NCBI GenBank assembly: GCA_016936255.1 | Contig: JAFGYE010000025.1 | Location: forward strand, 1-34,210 | Direction of reading: 5' to 3' | DNA: 34,210 nt | Source: Marinifilaceae bacterium | GTDB taxonomy: Bacteria > Bacteroidota > Bacteroidia > Bacteroidales > Marinifilaceae | Shown: positions 8,073 to 16,807 of the stretch, in pieces | Numbering within the stretch: the stretch's first letter is position 1 | Layout of the letters: each line of letters begins with the position of its first letter | Notes under the pieces: model-generated | Seen by the model: only the letters and a program-made list of their open reading frames with translations | Told to the model about the DNA's origin: nothing | Database searches by the model: none | Translations under genes and position numbers: made by a program

Positions 8073-8754
8073 ATGGTTACACAAATCAGCTAACGAGAAG
8101 TGCATTTTGTTTATGAATGGCTGGGGATGCGATGCAAATCCTTTTCAAGCAATAAATTCAAAAGAGTACGATGTTCTAATGTGTTTTGACTATCGGGATA
8201 TATTAATTCCTAAACAGGTTGAAAGGCTGTTTGAAAATTATCAGGAAGTACATTTGGTTGCATGGTCGCTTGGTGTTTATGTCGCAAACATGCTCTACCA
8301 TCAATGGAAAAATCTATTTGCCGGTAAAATTGCGATAAATGGAACTTTACAAGCAATTGATAATTTGAAAGGTATTCCTCCTGCCGTTTTTCAGGGCACC
8401 ATAGATGGATTAAATTCTCGAACTATTGAGAAGTTTTGGCTTCGTATGTGTGGTGGTAAAAATGGGTTTGATCGTTTCAAAATGCAAATACCACAACGGA
8501 ATATTGAGGATCAAAAGGAAGAATTAATTGTACTTCAAGAGCTTGTACAAAATCATTTTATTGATTGGAATGTATATGATTCGGTATTATTGGGGCAAAA
8601 CGATTTAATTTTTCCATTTGAAAATTTAGAAAATGCATGGCGTGAGCAAAATAATATAATTAAAATGGAAAATACTCCTCACTTTTGTTTTTACAGTTGG
8701 AATTCGTGGGATGATTTAATGGAGGAATGTAAAAGTGCAGCATCAAAATATTAA
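8062..8754 (+). CDS. bioG: Pimeloyl-[ACP] methyl ester esterase BioG
   Basis: A 230-residue alpha/beta-hydrolase of the DUF452/BioG family. It would hydrolyse pimeloyl-ACP methyl ester to end the BioC-dependent elongation cycle, replacing BioH. The N-terminal FMNGWGCDANPF matches the family. The nucleophile is Ser69 in VAWSLGVY, the likely catalytic Asp is in LGQNDLIFP, and the likely catalytic His is H207 in NTPHFCFYSW. It overlaps bioF by 11 bases and bioC by 20 bases, showing tight translational coupling. In some Bacteroides the BioG and BioC functions are reported as one fused protein; here they are two overlapping frames. Confidence 0.92.
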   Translation: MKSEWLHKSANEKCILFMNGWGCDANPFQAINSKEYDVLMCFDYRDILIPKQVERLFENYQEVHLVAWSLGVYVANMLYHQWKNLFAGKIAINGTLQAIDNLKGIPPAVFQGTIDGLNSRTIEKFWLRMCGGKNGFDRFKMQIPQRNIEDQKEELIVLQELVQNHFIDWNVYDSVLLGQNDLIFPFENLENAWREQNNIIKMENTPHFCFYSWNSWDDLMEECKSAASKY

Positions 8755-9496
8755 TAAAGATAAAGTACAAAAAGGATTCGTAAAAAGTATCGAAACCTAT
8801 CGTAAACATGCTATTGTTCAGGAAGCTATCGCCTCCAGATTGATTAATGAATTGTTGCGTCAACCCGTAAGCCATTTTTCGAAAGTTCTGGAGATTGGGT
8901 GCGGTCCGGCTGTACTTACTGATAAATTTTTCCAAAAATTCAATACCGATTTGTATTATGCAAATGATATTGTAGAAGAATATTCAGACATTCTTAGCTC
9001 TATTCATTCGGATATACAATTTTTGGGTGGAGATATTGAGTCTATGGACTTACCAGATTCGTTGGATTTGATTATTTCGAGTTCAACATTCCAATGGTTC
9101 AATAATTTAGATGGGTTTTTGACAAAAATACACAAAGCTTTACAGCCTGACGGGTTACTTGTATTTAGCACTTTTGGCCCCGATAATTACAGAGAAATAC
9201 GCGAAGTGAATGGCAAAGGATTAAATTATTTGTCGTTTGGAAAGCATGAACGGCTTCTGTCTGATAAGTTTGAAATTCTTTGGAGTGACAAAGAAACAAT
9301 TACCCGTTTCTTCTCAGATCCTCTTGGTGTTTTATCTCATATGAAGCAAACTGGTGTAAACGGAATTCCAGGAAAGGCTTGGACAAAAAGCGATCTGAAG
9401 AATTTTAAAGAGGATTATCAGGATTTGTTTGGTACCGACTTGGGTGTACCCCTTACCTATCAACCCTTATATTTTATTGCGAAACCTAAAAAATAA
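8735..9496 (+). CDS. bioC: Malonyl-[ACP] O-methyltransferase BioC
   Basis: A 253-residue class I SAM-dependent methyltransferase that methylates the free carboxyl of malonyl-ACP to prime pimelate synthesis on the fatty acid machinery. The SAM-binding glycine motif VLEIGCGPAVLT is at about 51-62; GGDIESMDLPDSLDLIISSSTFQWFNN covers motifs II-IV and includes the FQWF segment typical of BioC. The start is a GTG at 8735, preceded by GGAGG at 8721-8725 with a 9-base gap, a strong ribosome binding site inside the end of bioG. It ends 7 bases before bioD. Confidence 0.93.
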   Translation: MQHQNINKDKVQKGFVKSIETYRKHAIVQEAIASRLINELLRQPVSHFSKVLEIGCGPAVLTDKFFQKFNTDLYYANDIVEEYSDILSSIHSDIQFLGGDIESMDLPDSLDLIISSSTFQWFNNLDGFLTKIHKALQPDGLLVFSTFGPDNYREIREVNGKGLNYLSFGKHERLLSDKFEILWSDKETITRFFSDPLGVLSHMKQTGVNGIPGKAWTKSDLKNFKEDYQDLFGTDLGVPLTYQPLYFIAKPKK

Positions 9497-9503
9497 ATTA
9501 ATA

Positions 9504-10187
9504 ATGCCAACCTATTTTATTGCAGGAATTGATACTGATACCGGTAAAACATTTGCAACAGGCTTAATGGCCAAGTATTTATCGGATCAGAAAAAATCAG
9601 TGATAACTCAAAAATTTGCACAAACCGGTTGCAAAGGAATCTCTGAAGATATTTTAATGCATCGGGAAATAATGGGAATGGAAATTCAAGAGGTTGATAA
9701 AGACGGAACCACCTGTCCGTATGTTTTTGACTACCCGGCATCACCGCATCTTGCTGCTCAAATGCAAAATCAGGAAATTGATATTAAAAGAATAGAAAAA
9801 TCAACCGCAATTCTTGAAGATCAATTTGATTATCTTCTTTTGGAAGGTGTAGGTGGTATGTATGTTCCCATAACTTTGGATTATTCACTTCTTGATTTTA
9901 TGGAGGAGAAAAAATATCCGGTGATTTTAGTTACATCATCAAAATTGGGTAGTATTAATCACACTCTTCTCAGTCTTGAAATTGCACAACGAAGACAAAT
10001 TCCAATTAAAGGATTAATCTACAATCAACATCCTGCAAACAGTGAATTTATTTTAAAAGATTCTATTAAAGTTTTTAAAACCTATTTGGAAAAATATGGA
10101 TTTAATTGTCCGATCATTGAAATTCCAGAAATAAAGAAAGGTGAAATATCAAATGTTGATTTCGGCCAACTGTTTTTTACAGAATAG
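9504..10187 (+). CDS. bioD: Dethiobiotin synthetase
   Basis: A 227-residue ATP-dependent carboxylase that forms the ureido ring of dethiobiotin from 7,8-diaminopelargonate and CO2. The P-loop is GIDTDTGKT at 8-16. KFAQTG holds the substrate lysine and LLLEGVGGMYVP is the family's second signature. The frame is open to 9429, but the ATG at 9504 directly precedes the conserved MPTYFIAGIDTDTGKT start and lies 7 bases after bioC, so it was chosen. It is the last gene of the operon. bioB, needed for the final step, is not in the window. Confidence 0.94.
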   Translation: MPTYFIAGIDTDTGKTFATGLMAKYLSDQKKSVITQKFAQTGCKGISEDILMHREIMGMEIQEVDKDGTTCPYVFDYPASPHLAAQMQNQEIDIKRIEKSTAILEDQFDYLLLEGVGGMYVPITLDYSLLDFMEEKKYPVILVTSSKLGSINHTLLSLEIAQRRQIPIKGLIYNQHPANSEFILKDSIKVFKTYLEKYGFNCPIIEIPEIKKGEISNVDFGQLFFTE

Positions 10188-10587
10188 AACTATGTGAATA
10201 ATTTTATAAAATTTAATTTTTTAAGCCTTTCAGAAAGAAATATGCTTACCTCATTGCAACACACATGTAATTTATTCAATTCTCAGAGACTTAAGAAATT
10301 AAAATTTCGGATTAAACATCACATAATCAACAAATAAAAATGAATGCATTCATATCTGATTTATGAGCATTCTGGAGTAAATTGTGGTTTTTTTCAGAAT
10401 TTCAGACAATTATTATTGATTTTTGTTAAAACAGATCTAAAGATCCTATTATACTTGTTTATTAGATGGATTTTATCTTTTTTTGCACTCGCTTATTTGT
10501 AATGATTCCATATAGATAATTCGATGTATTATTGAGTTAGGCACGAATAAATTTATGGATGAATAAAATTGAATACATAAATCAGGA
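10188..10587. other. Intergenic region after bioD
   Basis: About 400 AT-rich bases separate bioD from the next operon. No ORF of note, no RNA gene and no strong hairpin with a T-run were found on the plus strand. The promoter of the following operon should be here, but no sequence matched both the -33 and -7 consensus with proper spacing. Confidence 0.4.
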
Positions 10588-11232
10588 ATGAGATCACACA
10601 AAGTTATTGAAATAAGAAATTTGACTTCTTCCACCTATATTATTAGGATGGAAAAAAATGATTTTACATTTAAAACAGGACAATACATAACCCTTGGGTT
10701 TTCTGGAAGTATTGATCGAAGAGAATATTCTATATATAGTTCTGAAAATGATGATTTTTTAGAAGTATTAATTAAAGAAGTTGAAAACGGTTTGGTTTCA
10801 AAAAAACTGAAACGATGTAAATCCGGTGATTATTTAGATGTTGATGGGCCTTTTGGTCATTTTTCATTAGAGGAATCAGAAATTAGTAAGAAAAAGTTTC
10901 TATTTATTGCTACAGGTACCGGTATATCTCCAATTCATAGTTTTGTTGAAACTCATCCTGAAATGGATTATCGGGTACTTCATGGCGTACGAATTGAAGA
11001 AGAAGCATATGAGAAAGATAGTTATCCGAATGGAAAGTACATTTTATGTACCTCCCGCGAAAAATCAGGTGATTTTTATGGTAGAGTAACGGATTATTTA
11101 TTGAAAAATCCAATTCCCTCAGATACAGTTTGTTATTTGTGTGGTAATTGTCATATGATTTATGAAGCTTACGACATTCTTGAAAAACAAGGAATTGTAT
11201 TGGGCCCTATTCATACAGAAGTTTACTTTTAA
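10588..11232 (+). CDS. FAD/NAD(P)-binding oxidoreductase of the ferredoxin reductase superfamily
   Basis: A 214-residue flavoprotein with the two-domain FNR fold. The FAD domain has the RxYS motif REYS at 45-48. The nucleotide domain has ATGTGISPIHSF at about 108-119 and the C-terminal CGNCHMIYEAYDIL from Cys185. Such proteins move electrons between NAD(P)H and ferredoxin or flavodoxin, or act as small reductases. Its exact partner is unknown. It lies 12 bases ahead of two radical SAM methylthiotransferase genes on the same strand. A role in supplying reducing equivalents to them is plausible but is inference. Confidence 0.85.
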   Translation: MRSHKVIEIRNLTSSTYIIRMEKNDFTFKTGQYITLGFSGSIDRREYSIYSSENDDFLEVLIKEVENGLVSKKLKRCKSGDYLDVDGPFGHFSLEESEISKKKFLFIATGTGISPIHSFVETHPEMDYRVLHGVRIEEEAYEKDSYPNGKYILCTSREKSGDFYGRVTDYLLKNPIPSDTVCYLCGNCHMIYEAYDILEKQGIVLGPIHTEVYF

Positions 11233-11244
11233 GAAAAAATAAAA

Positions 11245-12588
11245 ATGAAATATCATCTTGTATCATTAGGTTGTCAAATGAACGCTTCGGATGGAGAAAG
11301 AGTTCGTTCGGTAATCGAAAACATGGGCTACCAATGGACAGATAAAGAAGAAGAAGCCAATTTAATTGGGATTTTAGCTTGTTCTGTTCGTCAAAAGGCA
11401 ATCGACAAGGTTTATTCCAAAATTCATAAATGGAATTTGTGGAAAAACAAACGGAACCTAATCACTTTTGTTTCCGGTTGTATCCTACCCTCTGATTTGG
11501 ATAAGTTTCTCAAGTTGTTTGATATTATTTTTCAAATGAAAGATTTGCCAAAATTGCCGGAAATGGTTCAGCATTATGGAATTACAACTCCTATTGGATT
11601 GCAGCAAGGGTTTGATTCTCAGAATGAAAATATTTCTGAATTCTGGCATGTAAAACCTAGTTATACTTCTGAATTTGAGGCTTTTGTTCCCATTCAAAAC
11701 GGTTGTGATAAGTTTTGTTCATTTTGTGCGGTTCCATATACCAGGGGGAGAGAAGTTTCCCGTCCATCCGATGAAATTGTAACAGAAATTCAAAATTTGG
11801 TGGAGCGTGGATTTAAATCAATTACCTTACTTGGACAAAATGTAAATTCATATGGTCTTGATAAAAAAGGTGATGAAATTGATTTTCCTGAATTGTTGCG
11901 TAGAGTTGGAGATTTGGGAAATCAACTTAAAAAGGAGTTTTGGATTTACTTTACTTCTCCGCATCCACGCGATATGACTGATGAAGTTATTGAAGTAATT
12001 GCTCAATATAAATGCCTTGCCAAACAAATTCACTTACCAATTCAATCGGGCGATGATAAAGTTCTTATTCACATGAATCGTAAGCATGGAATAGAGAAAT
12101 ACAGGCAAATTGTTCAAACAATTCAACGCTTACTTCCTGAAGCGACTCTCTTTACGGATATTATTGTTGGTTTTACAGGAGAAAATGACGAGCAATTTGA
12201 GAACACCAGAAAAGCAATGAGTGAGTTTAAATATAATATGGCTTACATTGCAATATACTCCCCTCGGCCTGGAGCATTAAGTCATCGTTGGTTTGATGAT
12301 GTAAGTCTGGATATTAAGAAAGAGCGACACCATATTTTAACTCAGGATTTGAAGATTCATTCCAAAAATTACAATTCATCAATGGTGGGTAAAACTTATC
12401 GGGTATTGGTTAAAGGACAGGCTAAACATGATGGTTACCTTGCGGGATTAACAGAGGGAAGAATTAATGTACGGTTTTTATCTCAGGATGAGAATTTGAT
12501 AGGCCAATTTGTAGATGTGAAAATTACATCGGCCGCTGATTTTTCAGTTGAAGGTGAAATGATAACGATAAAAGAAAGTGTAGCGTGA
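11245..12588 (+). CDS. MiaB-like radical SAM methylthiotransferase (divergent)
   Basis: A 447-residue methylthiotransferase with the full three-part layout. The N-terminal UPF0004 domain carries Cys10 (GCQMN), Cys46 (ACSVRQKA) and Cys79 for the second [4Fe-4S] cluster. The radical SAM core has CDKFCSFC (C154, C158, C161), followed by SRPSDEIVTEI and LLGQNVNSYG. The C-terminal TRAM domain starts about residue 380. GCQMN, CSVR and LGQNVNSYG point to the MiaB branch, which adds a 2-methylthio group to i6A37 of tRNA. However, the region around the second and third cysteines (ILACSVR, VSGCILPSD) departs from typical MiaB (NTCSVR, GCMAQ), so it may be a paralogue. It overlaps mtaB by 4 bases. Confidence 0.85.
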   Translation: MKYHLVSLGCQMNASDGERVRSVIENMGYQWTDKEEEANLIGILACSVRQKAIDKVYSKIHKWNLWKNKRNLITFVSGCILPSDLDKFLKLFDIIFQMKDLPKLPEMVQHYGITTPIGLQQGFDSQNENISEFWHVKPSYTSEFEAFVPIQNGCDKFCSFCAVPYTRGREVSRPSDEIVTEIQNLVERGFKSITLLGQNVNSYGLDKKGDEIDFPELLRRVGDLGNQLKKEFWIYFTSPHPRDMTDEVIEVIAQYKCLAKQIHLPIQSGDDKVLIHMNRKHGIEKYRQIVQTIQRLLPEATLFTDIIVGFTGENDEQFENTRKAMSEFKYNMAYIAIYSPRPGALSHRWFDDVSLDIKKERHHILTQDLKIHSKNYNSSMVGKTYRVLVKGQAKHDGYLAGLTEGRINVRFLSQDENLIGQFVDVKITSAADFSVEGEMITIKESVA

Positions 12589-13865
12589 AGAAAGTGGCGT
12601 TTAAAACCTTAGGGTGTAGATTAAACCAATATGAAACGGATGCATTGGCGTCTCAATTTCAAGATAAAGGTTATGAGCTTGTTCAATTTGATGAGTCTGC
12701 TGACGTATACGTAATTAACTCATGTACAGTAACTCATCAAAGCGATCACAAATCGAGAAATTTTATTAATCAGGCAAACAGACGAAATAAAGATTCCGTT
12801 CTTGTTGTTACGGGGTGCATGGCTAATAATGCTAAGGAAGAGTTGGAAAATAGCGCAGAAATTAATTATGTAGTTGAAAATGATCAGAAAGCTTCGGTGT
12901 TTTCTTTGGTTGAAGCTCATTTTGATGGCGAAATTATTCATCCTTCAAAATTAAATGCAGATCTGTTTTCCTATGGAGCTACTGATAAAGGTTTTCATAC
13001 CCGAAGTATGATTAAAATACAAGATGGCTGTGATAATTTTTGTACGTTTTGTATTATTCCTTCGGTTCGGGGAAGGGCTGCGAGTAGACCAATACAAGAT
13101 ATTCTGACAAATATCCGTGAAGTAATTTCTCACGGAGCGAAGGAAATTGTAATAACCGGCGTAAATATTGGAAGATATGAGTTTGAAGGATATAAGTTTG
13201 ATGATGTTGTCGAGCAAATTCTTAACCTTGAAGGTGATTTTAGACTTCGTATTTCCTCTATAGAACCTGATGGTTTTGGAGAGAAATTTATTGGACTTTT
13301 GAACCATCCTAAAATGACACCGCATTTGCACTTGTGTTTGCAGAGTGGATCGGAACCTGTCCTACTTCAAATGAGAAGAATGTACACAGCCAAAAGGTTT
13401 AAAGAAATAGTGCAAACCGTAAGAGCTAAAAACCCTGATTTTAATATTACAACCGATATCATAATTGGTTTTCCAAATGAAAGTGAAGAAGATTTTTCAG
13501 CCACTTGTGATGCAATTAAAGAATTGAATTTTGGACATGTTCATACTTTTAAATATTCCATTAGAAAAGGAACAAGAGCTGAACGAATGCCTAATCAGGT
13601 AGATGAGAGAACAAAAACCGAGAGAAGTGAAACTCTTAGAAATCTATCTGATGAAATCAAAGTTAATTATAGAAAAAGCTTTATCGGGAAAACCCAATCT
13701 GTTTTAGTTGAAAAAATTGACGGAAATATTGCGAATGGTTATGGGGAATATTACATTCCTATACAGTTCACAGGTAAAAATATTAAAAAGAATCAATTCT
13801 ACAAAGTTAAGATTACTGGCATTGAAGATGGTTCTGACCCTGTTTTAAAAGGAGAAATAATATAA
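12585..13865 (+). CDS. mtaB: tRNA t6A37 C2-methylthiotransferase MtaB
   Basis: A 426-residue radical SAM enzyme of the MtaB/YqeV branch, which converts t6A37 to ms2t6A37 in tRNA. The N-terminal cluster cysteines are Cys11 (TLGCRLNQYE), Cys47 (NSCTVT) and Cys78 (TGCMA). The radical SAM motif CDNFCTFC places cysteines at 149, 153 and 156. TGVNIGRY and the LCLQSGSEPVLLQMRRMYT segment are typical of MtaB. A TRAM domain follows about residue 365. The start is a GTG in a GTGA overlap with the upstream gene, so the two are translationally coupled. A strong terminator follows at once. Confidence 0.93.
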   Translation: MKKVAFKTLGCRLNQYETDALASQFQDKGYELVQFDESADVYVINSCTVTHQSDHKSRNFINQANRRNKDSVLVVTGCMANNAKEELENSAEINYVVENDQKASVFSLVEAHFDGEIIHPSKLNADLFSYGATDKGFHTRSMIKIQDGCDNFCTFCIIPSVRGRAASRPIQDILTNIREVISHGAKEIVITGVNIGRYEFEGYKFDDVVEQILNLEGDFRLRISSIEPDGFGEKFIGLLNHPKMTPHLHLCLQSGSEPVLLQMRRMYTAKRFKEIVQTVRAKNPDFNITTDIIIGFPNESEEDFSATCDAIKELNFGHVHTFKYSIRKGTRAERMPNQVDERTKTERSETLRNLSDEIKVNYRKSFIGKTQSVLVEKIDGNIANGYGEYYIPIQFTGKNIKKNQFYKVKITGIEDGSDPVLKGEII

Positions 13866-13867
13866 CG

Positions 13868-13906
13868 AAAAAAGAGGGTATCCACTTTTTGGACACTCTC
13901 TTTTTT
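13868..13906. terminator. Bidirectional terminator between mtaB and the UspA gene
   Basis: An imperfect 16-bp stem (one G-T pair, one mismatch) with a loop of about six bases. It has A-runs on the left and T-runs on the right, so either strand ends in a T tract. It lies just after the mtaB stop and just after the stop of the convergent UspA gene. Confidence 0.8.
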
Positions 13907-13921
13907 TGTTGGTATCATAAC

Positions 13922-15046
13922 TTAATGAAATACCAAAATCGGGATATGAGTTTTTATGAATAGTTTTCTTGACATTTGTCCAAAAAATAAACGCTCCAAC
14001 AAATTGTGTTTTCTTGCTAAAATGGCAATCATCCCAATATCATTTTTCTGAACGTACTCTTCAATTCCCTTCATTTTTTCCTCAATTTGTATTATAGAGC
14101 AATTAACATTCGATTCTCCAAGGATTCTATCTAAATATTTCCTCAATACTTTCATTTGATGTTCTTCCATTACATTTTCATCATCAACATCATTAAAATG
14201 AACACAATGAATTTTCATATCATATGGCTTGGTTATAAACTTAAGATTGGCAATGGCTCTGAAATCAGCCTTATCAAAATTTGTTGCATACATGATGTTG
14301 TTTATCTGATCAAGGCTTACATCTTCTCCCTGGTCAGACAAGATAAGAATTGGCACCTTAGACTCCTCAATAACGTTGGAAACAACACTTCCCAAAAGGT
14401 TAGTAGTTCCTGCAGATTCACCGCGGCTTCCCATAATTACTAAATCGGGTTGGTAGGTATTGCAAATATTCAATATTTCAGAAGAGGCTGTTCCTCCGCT
14501 TAAAGCATAATCGACTTCAATTCCTTCAACTTGCTCTAATTCTAATTTGTTGCGTATATCGTAATACAATTCCTTTATTCTGGCTTTGGCATTTTTCTCC
14601 ACCTCCGAAAGAACTTCTACAACAGTAGCATTGTAAGTGTAACTATCCGAAAATGGAATTGTTTCGATTGCTGAAGCAAAATAGGTATGAAATAACAAAA
14701 TATCCGCATTAAATTTCTTCGCAATATTCATTGCATATTCACATAAACGTGGCGAAAAGTCAGAAAAGTCAATGGGAACCAAAATGCGGTTTACATCTAT
14801 TTTTTTCCGTGGAAAGGTTTTTTCAAAATCCTCCTGAGCGTAGCTTAATTCCAATTCCTCAATTATTTCAAGAGCCTGAGCTAAATCCTGCTCTTTTATT
14901 CTTAATTTTACTCCACCTCCTACTGCAGATTGAATTAAGTTGAGATTTTTTAGAAAGCACTGCACACCTTCTGATTCTAAACGAGTTTTAAGCAACTGTG
15001 CTCTGGAATAGCTATAAGTTGCTAATGTTATCATCCTGTCCTTCAT
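13922..15046 (-). CDS. DUF2007 plus tandem UspA universal stress protein
   Basis: A 374-residue cytoplasmic protein with three parts. Residues about 5-70 match the DUF2007 (putative signal-transducing) style: LATYSYSRAQLLKTRLESEG and VKLRIKEQDLAQALEIIEEL. Two UspA domains follow. The first (about 88-236) begins VNRILVPIDFSDFS and keeps the nucleotide-binding segment MGSRGESAGTTNLLGSVVSNV. The second (about 250-374) begins NNIMYATNFDKAD and is degenerate, lacking the full glycine motif. Such fusions are seen in Bacteroidota and are thought to sense stress or adenylates; the ligand is not known. It is a single gene convergent with mtaB. Confidence 0.85.
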   Translation of the reverse strand: MKDRMITLATYSYSRAQLLKTRLESEGVQCFLKNLNLIQSAVGGGVKLRIKEQDLAQALEIIEELELSYAQEDFEKTFPRKKIDVNRILVPIDFSDFSPRLCEYAMNIAKKFNADILLFHTYFASAIETIPFSDSYTYNATVVEVLSEVEKNAKARIKELYYDIRNKLELEQVEGIEVDYALSGGTASSEILNICNTYQPDLVIMGSRGESAGTTNLLGSVVSNVIEESKVPILILSDQGEDVSLDQINNIMYATNFDKADFRAIANLKFITKPYDMKIHCVHFNDVDDENVMEEHQMKVLRKYLDRILGESNVNCSIIQIEEKMKGIEEYVQKNDIGMIAILARKHNLLERLFFGQMSRKLFIKTHIPILVFH

Positions 15047-15189
15047 TGTTGTGGGTTTAATTTATCCTTACGTTTAAGTTACAAAAAAAAGCAAAAGCTA
15101 ACAAGAGGATTTAAGATCCCGGAAATTTGTACTTTAAATAGATTTGAAAGATAATATGTGTTCAAAAACGTAATAAATCTATAGCATTC

Positions 15190-15220
15190 TTGAAATATCA
15201 AAAAAGAATCGTTAATTTTG
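15190..15220 (+). promoter_or_regulatory. Promoter of the rpsF-rpsR-rplI operon
   Basis: TTG (15190-15192) is followed after 20 bases by TAATTTTG (15213-15220), an exact match to TAnnTTTG. The rpsF ATG lies about 53 bases downstream, leaving room for a short leader. Confidence 0.65.
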
Positions 15221-15273
15221 CAGCTCAATAAAAAACAGTTACTTACTAAGTAATTAATTAAACAATTAAAGTT

Positions 15274-15621
15274 ATGTTGAATCATTATGAAACCGTTTTC
15301 ATTGTAACTCCCGTTTTATCTGAGGCTCAGGTAAAGGAGGCGGTAGAAAAATTTAAAGCCCTTATCACCGAGAATGGTGGTGAGATGGTTAATGAGGAGA
15401 ACTGGGGACTGCGCAAGCTGGCTTATCCAATTCAAAAGAAAAGCACTGGTTTTTACCAATTGCTTCAATTTGATGCTCCAGGCGAACTAATCGAGAAATT
15501 GGAACTTAACTACAGACGTGATGAAAGAATCATCCGTTTCTTAACTTTCAAACTTGACAAGTATGCTTTTGAGTATTCTATTAAAAGAAAAGGAAAACTT
15601 AAATCTAAAGAGGAGAAGTAA
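15274..15621 (+). CDS. rpsF: 30S ribosomal protein S6
   Basis: This 115-residue protein opens the conserved S6-S18-L9 cluster. It begins [27 protein letters not shown] and contains [20 protein letters not shown], both diagnostic of S6, which binds S18 and 16S rRNA in the platform of the small subunit. The C-terminal tail is rich in lysine and glutamate. A promoter lies at 15190-15220 and rpsR begins three bases after the stop. Confidence 0.97.
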   Translation: MLNHYETVFIVTPVLSEAQVKEAVEKFKALITENGGEMVNEENWGLRKLAYPIQKKSTGFYQLLQFDAPGELIEKLELNYRRDERIIRFLTFKLDKYAFEYSIKRKGKLKSKEEK

Positions 15622-15624
15622 GCT

Positions 15625-15894
15625 ATGGCACAGAATCAATCAGAAATCAGATATTTGACACCTCCGTCAGTTGAGATTAAAAAGAAAAAGTATTGTCGTT
15701 TCAAGAAAAACAAGATCAAATTCATCGATTATAAAGATCCTGAATTTTTGAAAAAATTCTTAAACGAACAAGGTAAAATTTTACCTCGTCGTATCACTGG
15801 TACTTCTTTGAAATACCAAAGAAAGGTAGCTACAGCTGTTAAACGTGCTCGTCACATTGCATTGCTGCCATACGTAACTGACATGATGAAATAA
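15625..15894 (+). CDS. rpsR: 30S ribosomal protein S18
   Basis: An 89-residue protein with the S18 signature [24 protein letters not shown] followed by [34 protein letters not shown]. It partners S6 in the 30S platform. The sequence contains one cysteine (in YCRF). Length is normal. It is between rpsF and rplI on the same transcript. Confidence 0.97.
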   Translation: MAQNQSEIRYLTPPSVEIKKKKYCRFKKNKIKFIDYKDPEFLKKFLNEQGKILPRRITGTSLKYQRKVATAVKRARHIALLPYVTDMMK

Positions 15895-15916
15895 TTTTTA
15901 AACTGGAGGAAACGAA

Positions 15917-16360
15917 ATGGAAGTAATCTTAAAACAAGATATTCATAGTTTAGGATATATGAATGACATCGTAGTTGTAAAAAACGGTTACGGTAGAAAT
16001 TATTTAATTCCTAAAGGAATAGCTATTCTGGCAACAGAATCAGCTAAGAAAATGAATGCGGAAAATATGAGACAAAGAGCTCATAAAGAAGAAAAAATCA
16101 AAAACGAAGCTTTAGAAGTTGCTAAAAAACTTGAAGGTGTTACCTTAAGTGTAGGTGCTAAAACCAGTACTACCGGTAAAATTTTCGGTTCTGTAAACAA
16201 CATTCAGATTGCTGAAGCATTAACTGCTCAGGGATTCGAAATTGACAGAAAAATCATTGCAATTAAAGACGCAGTTAAAGAGATTGGTAAATATACCGCA
16301 ACCATCAAACTTCATAAAGAAGTTAAGGTTGATATCGAATTTGACGTTGTTTCTGAATAA
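15917..16360 (+). CDS. rplI: 50S ribosomal protein L9
   Basis: A 147-residue protein with the L9 N-terminal domain (MEVILKQDIHSLGYMNDIVVVKNGYGRNYLIPKG), the connecting charged helix and the C-terminal 23S rRNA-binding domain. It is preceded by GGAGG (15905-15909), 7 bases from the ATG, an unusually canonical ribosome binding site for this phylum. Two hairpins follow the gene, the second being an intrinsic terminator. Confidence 0.97.
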   Translation: MEVILKQDIHSLGYMNDIVVVKNGYGRNYLIPKGIAILATESAKKMNAENMRQRAHKEEKIKNEALEVAKKLEGVTLSVGAKTSTTGKIFGSVNNIQIAEALTAQGFEIDRKIIAIKDAVKEIGKYTATIKLHKEVKVDIEFDVVSE

Positions 16361-16379
16361 TCGCTTCGATAATTAATTA

Positions 16380-16408
16380 ATTTAAGTTTATAACAGACAA
16401 ACTTAAAT
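16380..16408 (+). other. A/T-rich hairpin after rplI
   Basis: ATTTAAGTTT (16380-16389) and AAACTTAAAT (16399-16408) form a perfect 10-bp stem with a 9-base loop, without a following T-run. It precedes the main terminator and may protect the 3' end of the message. Confidence 0.4.
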
Positions 16409-16430
16409 CTTTTCAAACAAACAGATTAAG

Positions 16431-16464
16431 ACCACTCCGATTAACGCTTGGAGTGGTTTTTTTA
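16431..16464 (+). terminator. Intrinsic terminator of the ribosomal operon
   Basis: ACCACTCC (16431-16438) pairs with GGAGTGGT (16450-16457) across an 11-base loop, followed by a run of T residues. It is the end of the rpsF-rpsR-rplI transcript. Confidence 0.85.
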
Positions 16465-16807
16465 TTGCGTAAGTTTTCCAAAATCCTGAATCCAGAATTT
16501 CTATTCTCCTTACTCCCATCTCTGTGAAATTAGGATTCATTACATTGGTACAATGTTCCTGACTTGTTAATCAGCCATAAATAACACTTTCTTTTGATGA
16601 ATCTTTTGAGAAAATTAATGTAGATTAAACCTGAACCCTGTTATTGGGGAAAATAAATGTTTACTACATTCATTAGCAATTGAGAGGTCAGTTTGGATTG
16701 ATTTTATATTTTATCAGAAATACGTAAACTATTATTTTCAACTTAAAGGATTATGTGTAATTTTAAGTACTGATCACACAAAGGGTCGTTATAAAATGCT
16801 ATATTGA
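16465..16807. other. Intergenic region between the ribosomal operon and the secreted protein gene
   Basis: About 340 AT-rich bases without a credible ORF. One short perfect inverted repeat, ACATTG-GTA-CAATGT, lies at 16542-16556 and could be a protein site. No clear -7/-33 pair was found ahead of the gene at 16808. Confidence 0.35.

Noticed and set aside
12951-13331. Minus-strand 126-codon ORF inside mtaB
   Set aside because: It is the antisense shadow of the conserved radical SAM gene and its product resembles no known protein.
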